A stretch of 64,000 bases of DNA from Alphaproteobacteria bacterium (GCA_017307375.1 JAFKFH010000016.1:124001-188000), one strand, 5' to 3'; shown: positions 1 to 10,952, counted from the first letter of the stretch. The notes: a model not told the origin generated them from the sequence alone. Made by a program: numbers and translations.

Positions 1-1351
1 GATGGTGCGCCGCCTCGGCCGTGCTCATGCCGAACTCGGCGACGAATGCCGTGGTCTGCAGCACCGCCGCCATGATGCGCCGCCCGCCCGAGGCGCCGGC
101 GGCCAGCACCGGCCGTGCGCCGTCACGCAGGATCACCGGGCACATGTTGGTCAACGGCCGCTTGCCCGGGGCGATCGAGTTGGGCTTGCCCGGGACGGGG
201 TCGAACCACATGACCCCGTTGTTCATCAGGATGCCGGTGCTTGGCAGCACGACGCGGCTGCCCATCGACGACAGCAAGGTCGAGGTCAGGGCCACCATCG
301 TGCCGTCGGCGTCGCAGGCAGTCAGGTGGGTGGTGCAGCTTTCGGCCGATTTCGGTTCGCCGTCGCCAAGGCCGGCCAGCCGCCGGGCGTAGGCCTGCTT
401 CAGCCCGCGGGCCAGCGCGACATACCATCGCGCATCGGGCCGGCTGCCGGCTCGGCCCTGCGGCAGATGGTCCAGCACGTCGATCAGCGTCGGCGCAGCG
501 GTCAGGCCGCCCGCGAGTTGCAGCACGTGATTGCCGCGCGCATAGTCCTGGGCCGGCCGTATCGTGGCGGTACAGCCGCGCAAGTCCTCGGCATCGAGCA
601 CGCCGCCGAGTTCGGCGGTATCGGCGACGATGCCGGCGGCAATTTCGCCCTCGTAGAAATCGCGCCAGCCGGCCCGGGCCAACCGTTCCAGCGTCGCGCC
701 GAGATTGCCCAGGCGGAAGAAGCCCGGCACGCCCTGGTAGGGCGGCACCGGCGGCAGCCCGTCGGGCAGATAGATCCGCGCGCTTTCGGCGTAGCGTCGC
801 AGGATCGGGGCCGAGGTCGCGATCTTCAGCGTGGTGAACCAGTCCTGCGCCAGGCCGCGGCGGGCCAGCGCGATCGCCGGCTCGATGATTGCCGCCAGCG
901 GCAGCCGGCCCCAGCGCCGGTGCATCTCGGCATAGCCCGCGACGGCCGAAGGAATGGCAAACGACAACGGGCCATGCACGTTGGCATCGCCCTCGACCTC
1001 GGGCCAGCCGAACAGGTCCTTGGCGACGCGGCCGGTCAGCTTGAAGCGCGTGGCATCGAGGCCGCGCGGGGCCACCGGGCCGAAATCGACCAGATCGGCG
1101 CGGGCTTCGCCGGCGCGGTGGACGACGGCGAAGCCGATGCCGCCCAGCCCGGTGTTCCACGGTTCGACCGCGGCCAGCGCCAGGGCGGTGGCAACGGCGG
1201 CGTCGATGGCGTTGCCGCCCTGGTCGAGGATGGCGACCCCGGCCTCGGCCGCGCTGCGTGCCTGGGAGACGACGATGCCGCGCCGGCCGCTCGCCCCCGG
1301 TTTGCTCTGGACCCAGTTCTGCGTCAGATGCGGGGGCGGGGTGTAGGTCAT
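1..1351 (-). CDS. Gamma-glutamyltransferase-family Ntn hydrolase, C-terminus cut by window edge
   Basis: Self-processing Ntn hydrolase of the GGT family, which cleaves or transfers gamma-glutamyl or similar amide groups. About 450 codons lie in the window and the frame is still open at base 1, so the last part is missing. The conserved N-terminal block (QGGNAIDAAVA, then GLGG) sits near residues 40-65. The autocatalytic site reads C-T-T-H, with the expected nucleophile at about Thr340, and PGKRPLTNMCP follows downstream. The start ATG at 1349-1351 gives MTYTPPPH with no evident signal peptide, unlike classical periplasmic GGT, so a cytoplasmic acylase is possible. It is divergent from the LysR gene at 1461. 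A second family member lies at 3482. The family is secure; the substrate is unknown. Confidence 0.85.
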   Translation of the reverse strand, partial: MTYTPPPHLTQNWVQSKPGASGRRGIVVSQARSAAEAGVAILDQGGNAIDAAVATALALAAVEPWNTGLGGIGFAVVHRAGEARADLVDFGPVAPRGLDATRFKLTGRVAKDLFGWPEVEGDANVHGPLSFAIPSAVAGYAEMHRRWGRLPLAAIIEPAIALARRGLAQDWFTTLKIATSAPILRRYAESARIYLPDGLPPVPPYQGVPGFFRLGNLGATLERLARAGWRDFYEGEIAAGIVADTAELGGVLDAEDLRGCTATIRPAQDYARGNHVLQLAGGLTAAPTLIDVLDHLPQGRAGSRPDARWYVALARGLKQAYARRLAGLGDGEPKSAESCTTHLTACDADGTMVALTSTLLSSMGSRVVLPSTGILMNNGVMWFDPVPGKPNSIAPGKRPLTNMCPVILRDGARPVLAAGASGGRRIMAAVLQTTAFVAEFGMSTAEAAHH

Positions 1352-1416
1352 GGCTACTGGCTCGCGGATGCGGACGATTCGCCGGAATGCTAGTGGACCG
1401 GCCCGGCCCTGGCCAG

Positions 1417-1440
1417 CTATGGAATGAAAAAAACCCATAG
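1417..1440. promoter_or_regulatory. Inverted repeat in LysR/GGT divergent promoter region
   Basis: CTATGG (1417-1422) and CCATAG (1435-1440) form a perfect inverted repeat around an A-rich 12-base spacer, 20 bases before the LysR start at 1461 and inside the divergent interval with the GGT-family gene. LysR proteins usually bind interrupted dyads in such positions, so this is a plausible autoregulatory site. The assignment is inferred from position and symmetry only. Confidence 0.45.
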
Positions 1441-1460
1441 TTTCATGTTATGAGTTCGCC

Positions 1461-2291
1461 ATGGACCTGCGCAGCCTCAGCTATTTCATCGCGGTGTACG
1501 AGGAAGGCAATCTCAGCCTCGCCGCCCGGCGGTGCCATGTGTCGCAGCCCTCGATCTCGGTGGCGATGCAGGCGCTGGAGGCGGCATTGGGCGGCCAGTT
1601 GCTGATCCGCCATTCCAAGGGGGTCAGCCCGACGCCGGCAGGCGAGCAGCTCTACGGCCGGGCGATCAAGCTGCTGGCCGATGTCGAGGCGATCCGCCAT
1701 CTGTTCCGGCAGGATCGCGAACGGACGCCGCTGACGGTCGCGGCTACGCGCTTCCTGCCGTTCGACCGGGTCGGCGTGCTGCTGAAGGCACTCGGCCATG
1801 CCGCCGGCGGGCACGACGTGCGTGTCGTGGCGCTCGACCAGCCGGCCGACCTGCGCCTCGTGACACGCCAGTCGTTGCGCGACGACGAGATCTTCTACCC
1901 GCTGTGGGAGGATCGCTTCCTGCTGGCCCTGCCGCGTGCCCATCCGCTGACGTTGCGGGCCACCGTCCGCCTGGTCGACCTGGCGGGGCTTGCCTGGATC
2001 GCGCGATCCGGCTGCGAGGTCGAGGCCCGGCTGCAGGCCCGCGCCGCGGCCGGCGGCGTGGCCCTGGAAATCCGGGCGTCGGCCGAAAGCGATGATCAGG
2101 CGCTGGCGCTGGTCGAGGCCGAGATCGGTTGCGCCCTGGTGCCGCAGGCCGGGCTGGCGGGGCCGCAGGTCGCGCTGCGCGAACTTGCCGACATGCCGCT
2201 CGACCGCAATGTCGGCGTGGCGCATGGCCGCGGCTGGCAGATGACCGAGGCGATCGGCAGCGCCCTGGCGCAATGCCGGCGCCGCTGGTAA
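1461..2291 (+). CDS. LysR-family transcriptional regulator
   Basis: A 276-residue LysR-type regulator, slightly short for the family (about 300). Residues 1-60 form the winged helix-turn-helix (SLAARRCHVSQPSISVAMQA, then LLIRHSKGVSPTPAGE). The rest is the periplasmic-binding-protein-like effector domain, with the usual segment DRFLLALPRAHPL. It is divergent from the GGT-family gene on its left and convergent with the Ald-like gene on its right, 4 bases apart at their ends. The dyad at 1417-1440 suggests autoregulation and control of the left GGT gene, and a similar CTAT/ATAG element at 3436-3454 suggests the right genes may also be targets. The effector is not predictable. Confidence 0.9.
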   Translation: MDLRSLSYFIAVYEEGNLSLAARRCHVSQPSISVAMQALEAALGGQLLIRHSKGVSPTPAGEQLYGRAIKLLADVEAIRHLFRQDRERTPLTVAATRFLPFDRVGVLLKALGHAAGGHDVRVVALDQPADLRLVTRQSLRDDEIFYPLWEDRFLLALPRAHPLTLRATVRLVDLAGLAWIARSGCEVEARLQARAAAGGVALEIRASAESDDQALALVEAEIGCALVPQAGLAGPQVALRELADMPLDRNVGVAHGRGWQMTEAIGSALAQCRRRW

Positions 2292-2295
2292 CTCA

Positions 2296-3381
2296 TCAGC
2301 CGGCGAACGGCACCCAGGGCCGTTCCTGAAGGGTTGCGGTGCGCCGGTCGTGCAACCGGCCGTGGCGGCAGACGACGGCCGCGGCCAGCCATGGCTGGTC
2401 GTGCATGGCGGCGTCGAGCCCGAAGGTTGCAACCGGCGCGGCGATCGCGGCCGCGACGTCGGCGAAGGTGGCCGAGGCGACAGGGGGTACCGCGGCCGGC
2501 AGGTTCTCGACGCAGAAATGGGTGATGCCCGCAACCTGATAGGTCGGGTTCTCCCAACTCGTCGGCACCGACGTCTCGATCGCGCCGGCGCGGTCGCAGG
2601 CGACGTCGACGATGACCGCCCCGCGCGGCAGCAGGCCGAGCATGTCGCGGGTGATCAGGTGGTCGCGCCGGCTCTTGTCCCAGCGCACGCAGTTGATGAC
2701 GAGATCGGCCTGGCCCAACAGGTCGGGCAGCGCCGCGGGCCGCGCCGTGGCGAAGTCGCGGTTCGACCAGTCGCTCAGTGCCCGGGCCAGTGCGGCTTCA
2801 TCCTCGTCGATCCCGGTCACGCCGACCCCGAGATTGAGCAGCACGCGCAGCGCGCCGCGTCCGGCCAGGCCCAGGCCGATCACCAGGGCGCGGGCGCCCT
2901 GCATGCCGGCGTGGCGCATGAAATGGCGGCCGTTGCCGCCATGCGGCCGGAACAGCAGGTGCAAGCCTTCCAGCGCGCCAAGCTCGCCGGCGATCGGGCT
3001 GTTGCCGGGATGATGCGGATGGGCATGTTCGGCCGCGATCGCCGTTGTCCCGGCGGCGAGCAGATGGTCGACCAGCGCCCGGTCGCGTCCGCAATAGAGA
3101 TTGGCGACGAGGATATGGTCGGCCCGCAGCCCGGGCAGTTCGGTCTGCATCGGTTCCTTGACCTTCACGATCATCTCCGCCGCCGCGAATACCGCAGGCC
3201 CGTCGGCAAGGATCGTGGCGCCGGCCGCCTCGTAGGCGCGGTCGTCGGCACCGGCATGCCGGCCGGCGCCGCGTTCGACGAAAAGGCGGGCCCCCGCGCG
3301 CACCAGCCGCGCGACATGCGCCGGCAGCAGGGCGACGCGGCCCTCCTGCACCTTGATCTCCCTGGGTATTCCTATGTGCAT
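2296..3381 (-). CDS. Alanine dehydrogenase/PNT-family oxidoreductase lacking the catalytic His
   Basis: A 361-residue protein aligning end to end with L-alanine dehydrogenase (usual length about 370), which deaminates alanine to pyruvate with NAD+. Visible features are the N-terminal PREIKVQEGRVALLP with substrate-binding Arg15, Lys75 in VKVKEP, a nucleotide-binding GLGLAGRG near residue 170, and the acidic residue of VACDRAG equivalent to Asp270. The segment that reads TYLHLA in alanine dehydrogenases reads ANLYCG here, so the proton-relay histidine (His96) is replaced by Tyr96. The enzyme may therefore act on another amino or imino acid, or be an opine-type dehydrogenase such as carboxyethylornithine synthase, a known homologue. 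It is divergent from the second GGT-family gene. Confidence 0.75.
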   Translation of the reverse strand: MHIGIPREIKVQEGRVALLPAHVARLVRAGARLFVERGAGRHAGADDRAYEAAGATILADGPAVFAAAEMIVKVKEPMQTELPGLRADHILVANLYCGRDRALVDHLLAAGTTAIAAEHAHPHHPGNSPIAGELGALEGLHLLFRPHGGNGRHFMRHAGMQGARALVIGLGLAGRGALRVLLNLGVGVTGIDEDEAALARALSDWSNRDFATARPAALPDLLGQADLVINCVRWDKSRRDHLITRDMLGLLPRGAVIVDVACDRAGAIETSVPTSWENPTYQVAGITHFCVENLPAAVPPVASATFADVAAAIAAPVATFGLDAAMHDQPWLAAAVVCRHGRLHDRRTATLQERPWVPFAG

Positions 3382-3435
3382 GCGCGTCGCCTTCTCCCGG
3401 CACGGTTTGACCTTGCCAAGCTGCCCGCCGTCAAC

Positions 3436-3454
3436 CTATCAATCTCGACAATAG
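3436..3454. promoter_or_regulatory. CTAT-N11-ATAG element between Ald-like and GGT genes
   Basis: CTAT (3436-3439) and ATAG (3451-3454) are separated by 11 bases, giving the T-N11-A core typical of LysR-family sites. It lies in the 100-base divergent interval between the Ald-like gene (start 3381) and the GGT-family gene (start 3482). Similar CTAT/ATAG arms occur at 1417-1440 next to the LysR gene, so the LysR protein of 1461-2291 is the obvious candidate ligand. Function is inferred. Confidence 0.4.
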
Positions 3455-3481
3455 AAAATCCAAACTGCATAGGTGGAAACC

Positions 3482-5086
3482 ATGGCTGGGGCGTATCGGC
3501 GTGACTTCTTCGCGGGCGGGCGTTCGCCGGTGCTGGCCGGGCAGGCCGCAATTGCCACCTCGCATGCCCTCGCGACCGCCGCCGGCCTGGAAATCCTCGC
3601 AGCCGGCGGCAACGCGGTCGATGCGGCACTTGCGGCTGTCGCGGTGCAGGTGGTGGTCGAGCCGCATATGACCGGCATCGGCGGAGACTGCTTCGTGCTC
3701 TATGCCCCGGCCGGCAAGGCGCCGATCGCGCTGAACGGGTCGGGCCGGGCGCCGGCAGCAGCCTCGGTCGCCGCGCTGCGCGAAGCCGGGTTGGAGGGGG
3801 CCATCCCGCGGTCCAGCCCGCATGCGGTCACCGTGCCGGGTGCAATCTCGGCCTGGTGCAGACTGCATCGCGACCATGGCTCGCTGCCGATGGACCGGCT
3901 GTTCGCCCGCGCCATCGCCTATGCCGAGAACGGCTACCCGGTCGCGCCGCGCGTTGCCCAGGACTGGGCCGAGGAAGTCGCGGCGCTGCAGGCCGATGCC
4001 GGCGCGGCTGCGCTCTACCTGCCCCAGGGCCGCGCGCCGCTGCCGGGCGAGCGCCATGCCCAGCCGCTGCTGGGTCAGCGCCTGCGCGAAATTGCGCGGG
4101 ACGGGGCGGCAGCCTTCTACACCGGCCGCACGGCCGAATCGCTGGTCGGCTATCTGCGCGGTCTCGGCGGGCTGCACACCCTCGACGATTTCGCCGCCGG
4201 CCTCGACGGTGCCGATTATGCCGAGCCGATCGCGACCGCCTATCGCGGGCACGAGGTGCTGGAATGCCCGCCGAACGGCCAGGGCCTGGCCGCGCTGATG
4301 ATCCTGCAGGTGCTGGAACGCTTCGACCTCGGCCCTGATCTCCCGGCCGTCGACCGCGTCCACCTGCAGGCCGAGGCGACCAAGCTGGCCTATCACCATC
4401 GCGATGCGTTTCTTGCCGACCCCGCAGCGGCGCCCGACCTCGCGGCCAGACTGCTGGCCCCGGCCGTCGCCGAGACGCTCGCACGCCGGATCGACCGCGA
4501 CAAGGCCATGGCGCCGGTGCTGTGGACCGAGGCCGAGCACAAGGACACCATCTATCTTTGCGCCGTCGACCGCGACGGCAATGCGATCTCGTTCATCAAC
4601 TCGATCTTCTCGGCGTTCGGCTCGACCCGTGTCGATCCGGGCACCGGGATCGTGTTGCACAATCGCGGCGCCTCGTTCCGCCTGATCGAGGGGCATCCCA
4701 ACGCCATCGGCCCGCGCAAGCGGCCGTTGCACACGATCATCCCGGGCATGCTGGCCAAGGGTGGGCGCATCGTCGGACCGTTCGGGGTGATGGGCGGCCA
4801 TTACCAGGCGGCGGGCCATGCCGCGCTCGTCTCCGGGCTGCTCGACCGCGGCCTCGACGTGCAGGCGGCGCTGGACGCCCCGCGCAGCTTCGCCTTCGAC
4901 GGCGTGCTGGAGGTCGAGCCGACCCTGGGCGACGACGTCATCGCCGGCCTGGGCGCACGCGGCCATCAGATCAAGCGGCGCACAAGCCCGATCGGTGGCG
5001 GTCAGGCGATCCTGATCGATCACGAGCGCGGTGTCCTGATCGCCGGCTCGGACCCGCGCAAGGACGGCGGCGCCGCGGGCTTCTGA
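3482..5086 (+). CDS. Gamma-glutamyltransferase-family Ntn hydrolase, HpxW-like
   Basis: A 534-residue Ntn hydrolase. It has AAGGNAVDAALAAVAVQ and EPHMTGIGGDCF near residues 40-70, ALNGSGRAPAAA near 85, the autoprocessing segment HKDTIYLCAVD with probable nucleophile Thr356, then GPRKRPLHTIIPGM and GVMGGHYQ. The ATG at 3482 is chosen because AGGTGG (3471-3476) sits 5 bases upstream; a GTG at 3473 would overlap that site. No signal peptide is seen. The GDCF and SGRAP wording resembles the oxamate amidohydrolase (HpxW) branch more than glutathione-cleaving GGT, so an amidohydrolase role is a real alternative. It is separated by 100 bases from the divergent Ald-like gene. Confidence 0.85.
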   Translation: MAGAYRRDFFAGGRSPVLAGQAAIATSHALATAAGLEILAAGGNAVDAALAAVAVQVVVEPHMTGIGGDCFVLYAPAGKAPIALNGSGRAPAAASVAALREAGLEGAIPRSSPHAVTVPGAISAWCRLHRDHGSLPMDRLFARAIAYAENGYPVAPRVAQDWAEEVAALQADAGAAALYLPQGRAPLPGERHAQPLLGQRLREIARDGAAAFYTGRTAESLVGYLRGLGGLHTLDDFAAGLDGADYAEPIATAYRGHEVLECPPNGQGLAALMILQVLERFDLGPDLPAVDRVHLQAEATKLAYHHRDAFLADPAAAPDLAARLLAPAVAETLARRIDRDKAMAPVLWTEAEHKDTIYLCAVDRDGNAISFINSIFSAFGSTRVDPGTGIVLHNRGASFRLIEGHPNAIGPRKRPLHTIIPGMLAKGGRIVGPFGVMGGHYQAAGHAALVSGLLDRGLDVQAALDAPRSFAFDGVLEVEPTLGDDVIAGLGARGHQIKRRTSPIGGGQAILIDHERGVLIAGSDPRKDGGAAGF

Positions 5087-5119
5087 CAGGCGCCCGACGT
5101 CCGAAGGCCGAGGCCGCGG

Positions 5120-6553
5120 CTACCGGGCCGTCGAGACGTAGGGCACGAAGCTGCGCTCGTTCGGTTCGACCGTGATGCGATGGCCGAAGGCGGGGAAGGC
5201 ACGCTGCTGACAGTCGGTGCGCTCGCAGATGCGGCAATTGACCCCGATCGGCACCGGCGCTTCCTCGTCGGCGAGGTCCAGGCCCGCGGCATAGACCAGC
5301 TCGGCCGCGTATTCGGCCTCGCAGCCCAGCCCGATGGCGAAGGCGCGCGTCGGCCGGCGATAGGCGCCGCCGGGCTTGGTCGTCGTGCGTGCCATGCAGA
5401 CATACTTGACGCCATCGGGCATGCGCGCCAGCTGGACCAGGATCTTGCCGGGCTGGGCGAAGGCCTCGTGTACGTTCCACAACGGGCAGGCCCCGCCGAA
5501 CCGGGCGAAGTGGAAGCGCGTCGCCGAATGCCGCTTGGTGATGTTGCCGGCCATGTCGACGCGGAAGAAATAGAACGGGATGCCGCGCGCATTCGGCCGC
5601 TGCAGCGTCGACAGCCGGTGGCAGACCTGCTCGAACGAGGCGCCGAAGCGCCGCTGCAGCCGCTCGACGTCGTGGCGCACTGCCCGCGCATCGCCGAGGA
5701 AAGCCCGATAGGGCAGGATCAGCGCCCCGGCGAAATAATTGGCGAGACCGACACGGCAGATGGCGCGGGCGTCGTCGGAGGTCAGCTTGGCCTCGGCCAC
5801 CAGATCCTCGATCGTGTCGCGCTCGGACAGCAGGGCAATCTGGTTGGCCAGGTGGAAATTGCGGCTCGACGCCGACAGCTGCGACGACAGGAACAGCGTG
5901 CCCGAGGCGGCGTCGAAGCGGCGCATCGCCGCGTCCTCGACGTCGTCGGGCACGATGCGCACCCGCACGTCGTGGCGCTGCTTCAGGTAGCCGATCAGGT
6001 CCGCCTGCATCTCGCCGATGTGGAAATCGCCGCGCAGGGTGTAGCGCTCGGCCGCTTCGTCGAGCCGGTCGATGTAGTTGTTCTTGTAGTGGAAATAGTC
6101 GCGAACTTCCTCATAGGGAAACTGCGCGCCGTCGCCCATTTCGGCGCCGGGCTGCGCCTCGAAGGTCTCGGCGAAGGATTGGAACCTTTCGCCCAGCTTC
6201 TGATAGGCTTGATGCAGGCTCAGGACGCTGCGGGCGAAAGCGGGCGAGGCGGCGACGACATTGCGCAGCTCGGCCAGATTCAGCGGCGCGCCGGCGAACA
6301 GCGGGTCGGCCATCGCCTCGCGCAGGTCGGCGGTCAGCCGGGCCTCGTCGTCCTCGGCAAAGGTCGCCAGGTCGACTTCGAGGATCTGGACGACCTTGAG
6401 CAGGACGGGCAAGGTCAGCGGGCGCTGGTTGTTCTCGATCTGGTTCAGGTAGCTCGGCGACAGGCCCAGCCCTTGCGCCAGGGCCGCCTGGGTCTGGCCG
6501 CGCTGTTCGCGCAGCCGGCGCAGCTTGTGTCCGAGAAAGATCTTTTTCTGCAT
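5120..6553 (-). CDS. pccR: Short-chain fatty acyl-CoA regulator (PccR/ScfR/RamB type)
   Basis: A 477-residue regulator with an N-terminal XRE helix-turn-helix (residues about 8-62: LRRLREQRGQTQAALAQGLG, SPSYLNQIENNQRPL), a middle IrrE-like region, and a C-terminal domain with cysteines (CPLWN, CRICERTDC). This is the architecture of ScfR proteins, which sense short-chain acyl-CoA status and control propionyl-CoA or acetate assimilation. It is divergent from pccB, the classical PccR target in Rhodobacter. The ATG at 6553 is preferred over a TTG at 6568 because the upstream codons are part of an operator-like repeat. No Shine-Dalgarno sequence precedes this ATG, so translation may be leaderless or weak. 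Autoregulation is likely from the overlapping repeat at 6552-6570. Confidence 0.88.
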   Translation of the reverse strand: MQKKIFLGHKLRRLREQRGQTQAALAQGLGLSPSYLNQIENNQRPLTLPVLLKVVQILEVDLATFAEDDEARLTADLREAMADPLFAGAPLNLAELRNVVAASPAFARSVLSLHQAYQKLGERFQSFAETFEAQPGAEMGDGAQFPYEEVRDYFHYKNNYIDRLDEAAERYTLRGDFHIGEMQADLIGYLKQRHDVRVRIVPDDVEDAAMRRFDAASGTLFLSSQLSASSRNFHLANQIALLSERDTIEDLVAEAKLTSDDARAICRVGLANYFAGALILPYRAFLGDARAVRHDVERLQRRFGASFEQVCHRLSTLQRPNARGIPFYFFRVDMAGNITKRHSATRFHFARFGGACPLWNVHEAFAQPGKILVQLARMPDGVKYVCMARTTTKPGGAYRRPTRAFAIGLGCEAEYAAELVYAAGLDLADEEAPVPIGVNCRICERTDCQQRAFPAFGHRITVEPNERSFVPYVSTAR

Positions 6554-6570
6554 TCGCAAGATTCGCAAAT
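6552..6570 (-). promoter_or_regulatory. PccR-type operator overlapping the regulator start
   Basis: Read on the minus strand, this 19-mer carries TTGCGAAT twice in tandem at a 9-base period and runs into the ATG of the regulator gene. It matches the element at 6634-6652 at 15 of 19 positions. ScfR proteins are known to recognise TTTGCAAA-like cores, and both elements contain TTGC(A/G)AA. Its position over the start codon suggests tight negative autoregulation. Confidence 0.6.
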
Positions 6571-6633
6571 CGGCGTAAACGTCAGCAAATCCGTTCGCTG
6601 TCTCGCATCATTCTAGCATATTGCAGGTTGTCG

Positions 6634-6652
6634 TATTGCAAATGTTGCGAAT
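6634..6652 (+). promoter_or_regulatory. PccR-type operator upstream of pccB
   Basis: TATTGCAAATGTTGCGAAT lies 32 bases upstream of the pccB start and repeats the core TTGC(A/G)AAT twice with 9-base spacing. It is oriented toward pccB, mirroring the copy that overlaps the divergent regulator start. Its match to the known TTTGCAAA preference of PccR/RamB proteins and its location make it the probable control site of the propionyl-CoA operon. Activation versus repression cannot be read from sequence. Confidence 0.6.
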
Positions 6653-6684
6653 AAAGTGCGCCATCGACCCCTAGGGAGCAGGGC

Positions 6685-8217
6685 ATGCAGGATATCATCC
6701 GTCAGTTGGAAGAAAAACGCGCCAAGGCGCGGCTTGGCGGCGGCGAGCGCCGGATCGCGGCGCAGCATGCCAAGGGCAAGCTGACGGCGCGCGAGCGTCT
6801 GAGCCTTTTGCTCGACGAAGGCTCGTTCGAAGAGTGGGACATGTTCGTCGAACATGACTGCACCGACTTCGGCATGGATGCCCAGAAGGTCCCGGGCGAC
6901 GGCGTCGTCACCGGCTACGGCACCATCAACGGCCGGCTGGTCTTCGTCTTCAGCCAGGATTTCACCGTGTTCGGCGGTGCCCTGTCGGCCGCCCATGCCG
7001 GGAAGATCTGCAAGATCATGGACAAGGCGATCCAGGTCGGCGCGCCGGTGATCGGCCTGAACGATTCCGGCGGCGCCCGCATCCAGGAAGGCGTCGACAG
7101 CCTTGCGGGCTATGCCGAGGTGTTCCAGCGCAACGTGCTGGCATCCGGCGTGGTGCCGCAGATCTCGGTGATCATGGGCCCCTGCGCCGGCGGCGCGGTC
7201 TACAGCCCGGCGATGACCGACTTCATCTTCATGGTGAAGGATTCGTCCTACATGTTCGTCACCGGGCCCGACGTGGTCAAGACGGTGACGCAGGAGATCG
7301 TGACCCAGGAACAGCTGGGCGGCGCGATCACCCACACGACCAAGTCGTCGGTGGCCGATCTCGCCTTCGAGAACGACGTCGAGACCATCTCCCAGGTCCG
7401 GCGCCTGATGGATTTCCTGCCGCTGTCCAACCGCGAGCCGGTGCCGGTGCGCGAGACGACGGACCCGGCCGACCGCAAGGAAATGTCGCTCGACACGCTG
7501 GTTCCGCCGAACCCGAACAAGCCCTACGACATGAAGGAGCTGATCGAGAAGGTCATCGACGACGGCGACTTCTTCGAGATCCAGCCGGCCTACGCGAAGA
7601 ACATCATCACCGGTTTCGCCCGCATGGAAGGGCGCACCGTCGGCATCGTCGCCAACCAGCCGATGGTGCTGGCCGGCTGCCTCGACATCGATTCCTCGCG
7701 CAAGGCGGCGCGCTTCGTGCGGTTCTGCGACTGCTTCAACATCCCGATCGTCACCTTCGTCGACGTGCCGGGTTTCCTGCCGGGCACCCAGCAGGAATAT
7801 GGCGGCATCATCAAGCACGGCGCCAAGCTTCTGTTCGCCTATGCCGAGGCGACGGTGCCGAAGGTCACCGTCATCACCCGCAAGGCCTATGGCGGCGCCT
7901 ATGACGTCATGGCGTCGAAGCATCTGCGCGGCGACCTGAACTATGCCTGGCCGTCGGCCGAGATCGCGGTGATGGGCCCGAAGGGCGCCGTCGAGATCAT
8001 CTTCCGCGCCGAGATGGACGATCCGAAGAAGATCGAGGCCCGGGCCGAGGAATACCGCCAGAAGTTCGCCAATCCGTTCGTCGCCGGCCATCGCGGCTTC
8101 ATCGACGACGTGATCCGGCCGCACAACACCAGGCTGCGCATCTGCCGGTCGCTTGCCATGCTGCGCGACAAGCAGCTGAGCAACCCGTGGAAGAAGCACG
8201 ACAACATTCCGCTCTGA
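6685..8217 (+). CDS. pccB: Propionyl-CoA carboxylase beta subunit (carboxyltransferase)
   Basis: A 510-residue carboxyltransferase that moves the carboxyl group from carboxybiotin to propionyl-CoA, giving (S)-methylmalonyl-CoA in the cytoplasm. Both crotonase-like halves are present: the acyl-CoA-binding [12 protein letters not shown] and [12 protein letters not shown] (about residues 95-140), and the carboxybiotin half with [22 protein letters not shown] and [12 protein letters not shown]. Length matches PccB rather than AccD. The start ATG at 6685 has AGGGAGCAGGGC just upstream. It is the first gene of the rightward operon pccB-pccA-carbonic anhydrase-mutase, 12 bases before pccA, and lies downstream of the PccR-type operator. 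Confidence 0.96.
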   Translation: MQDIIRQLEEKRAKARLGGGERRIAAQHAKGKLTARERLSLLLDEGSFEEWDMFVEHDCTDFGMDAQKVPGDGVVTGYGTINGRLVFVFSQDFTVFGGALSAAHAGKICKIMDKAIQVGAPVIGLNDSGGARIQEGVDSLAGYAEVFQRNVLASGVVPQISVIMGPCAGGAVYSPAMTDFIFMVKDSSYMFVTGPDVVKTVTQEIVTQEQLGGAITHTTKSSVADLAFENDVETISQVRRLMDFLPLSNREPVPVRETTDPADRKEMSLDTLVPPNPNKPYDMKELIEKVIDDGDFFEIQPAYAKNIITGFARMEGRTVGIVANQPMVLAGCLDIDSSRKAARFVRFCDCFNIPIVTFVDVPGFLPGTQQEYGGIIKHGAKLLFAYAEATVPKVTVITRKAYGGAYDVMASKHLRGDLNYAWPSAEIAVMGPKGAVEIIFRAEMDDPKKIEARAEEYRQKFANPFVAGHRGFIDDVIRPHNTRLRICRSLAMLRDKQLSNPWKKHDNIPL

Positions 8218-8229
8218 GGGCAGACACTG

Positions 8230-10313
<2,084 letters not shown>

Positions 10314-10317
<4 letters not shown>

Positions 10318-10952
10318 GCATGACGGCGCCTGACATCAACGACCTTCTCGCCCGCAACGCCGCCTGGGCGCGGAAGGTCGAGGAGAGCAGCCCCGGCTTC
10401 TTCAAGGGGCTGGCGGCTCAGCAGGCGCCGAAATACCTGTGGATCGGCTGCGCCGACAGCCGGGTCCCGGCCAACGAGGTCGTCGGCCTGGCGCCGGGCG
10501 AGTTGTTCGTCCATCGCAATGTGGCGAACCTCGTCCAGCTTGCCGATCTGAACTGTCTCAGCGTGGTGCAGTTCGCGGTCGACCGGCTGCAGATCGAGCA
10601 TATCCTGGTCTGTGGCCATTACGGCTGCTCGGGCGTGCGCGCCGCCCTGACGGGCGACCGCATCGGCCTGGCCGAGCACTGGATCCGGCCGGTGCGCGAC
10701 ACCATGGACGACTATCGCGACGAACTGGCGGCGCTGCCCGACGACGATGCCCGCGCCGACCGGCTGTGCGAACTGAACGTGCTGCGCCAGACCCGCAACC
10801 TGATCCATACTCAGACGATCCAGGATGCCTGGGCACGCGGACAGGCGCTGAGCCTGCATCCGGTGATCTACGGCCTCAAGGATGGCCGTCTGCGCGAACT
10901 GACCCAGCCGATCACGGCCGACAACCAGAATGTGATCCTGCCGAAAGGATAA
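10314..10952 (+). CDS. Beta-class carbonic anhydrase in the propionyl-CoA operon
   Basis: A 212-residue beta-carbonic anhydrase interconverting CO2 and bicarbonate. Zinc ligands and the Asp/Arg dyad are visible: CADSR (Cys46, Asp48, Arg50) and CGHYGCSGV (His102, Cys105). The start is taken as GTG at 10314, inside the pccA stop codon (4-base overlap) and 6 bases after GGAG. An ATG at 10320 is the alternative. Placement between pccA and the mutase suggests it supplies bicarbonate to the biotin carboxylase; the neighbours support this but do not prove it. Confidence 0.92.

Noticed and set aside
2-1393. A 463-codon rightward frame at the left edge
   Set aside because: It is the antisense shadow of the GGT-family gene, whose leftward translation carries the catalytic and glycine-rich motifs.
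3431-5023. A 530-codon leftward frame over the second GGT-family gene
   Set aside because: No recognisable protein features; the plus-strand gene has a ribosome site and family motifs.
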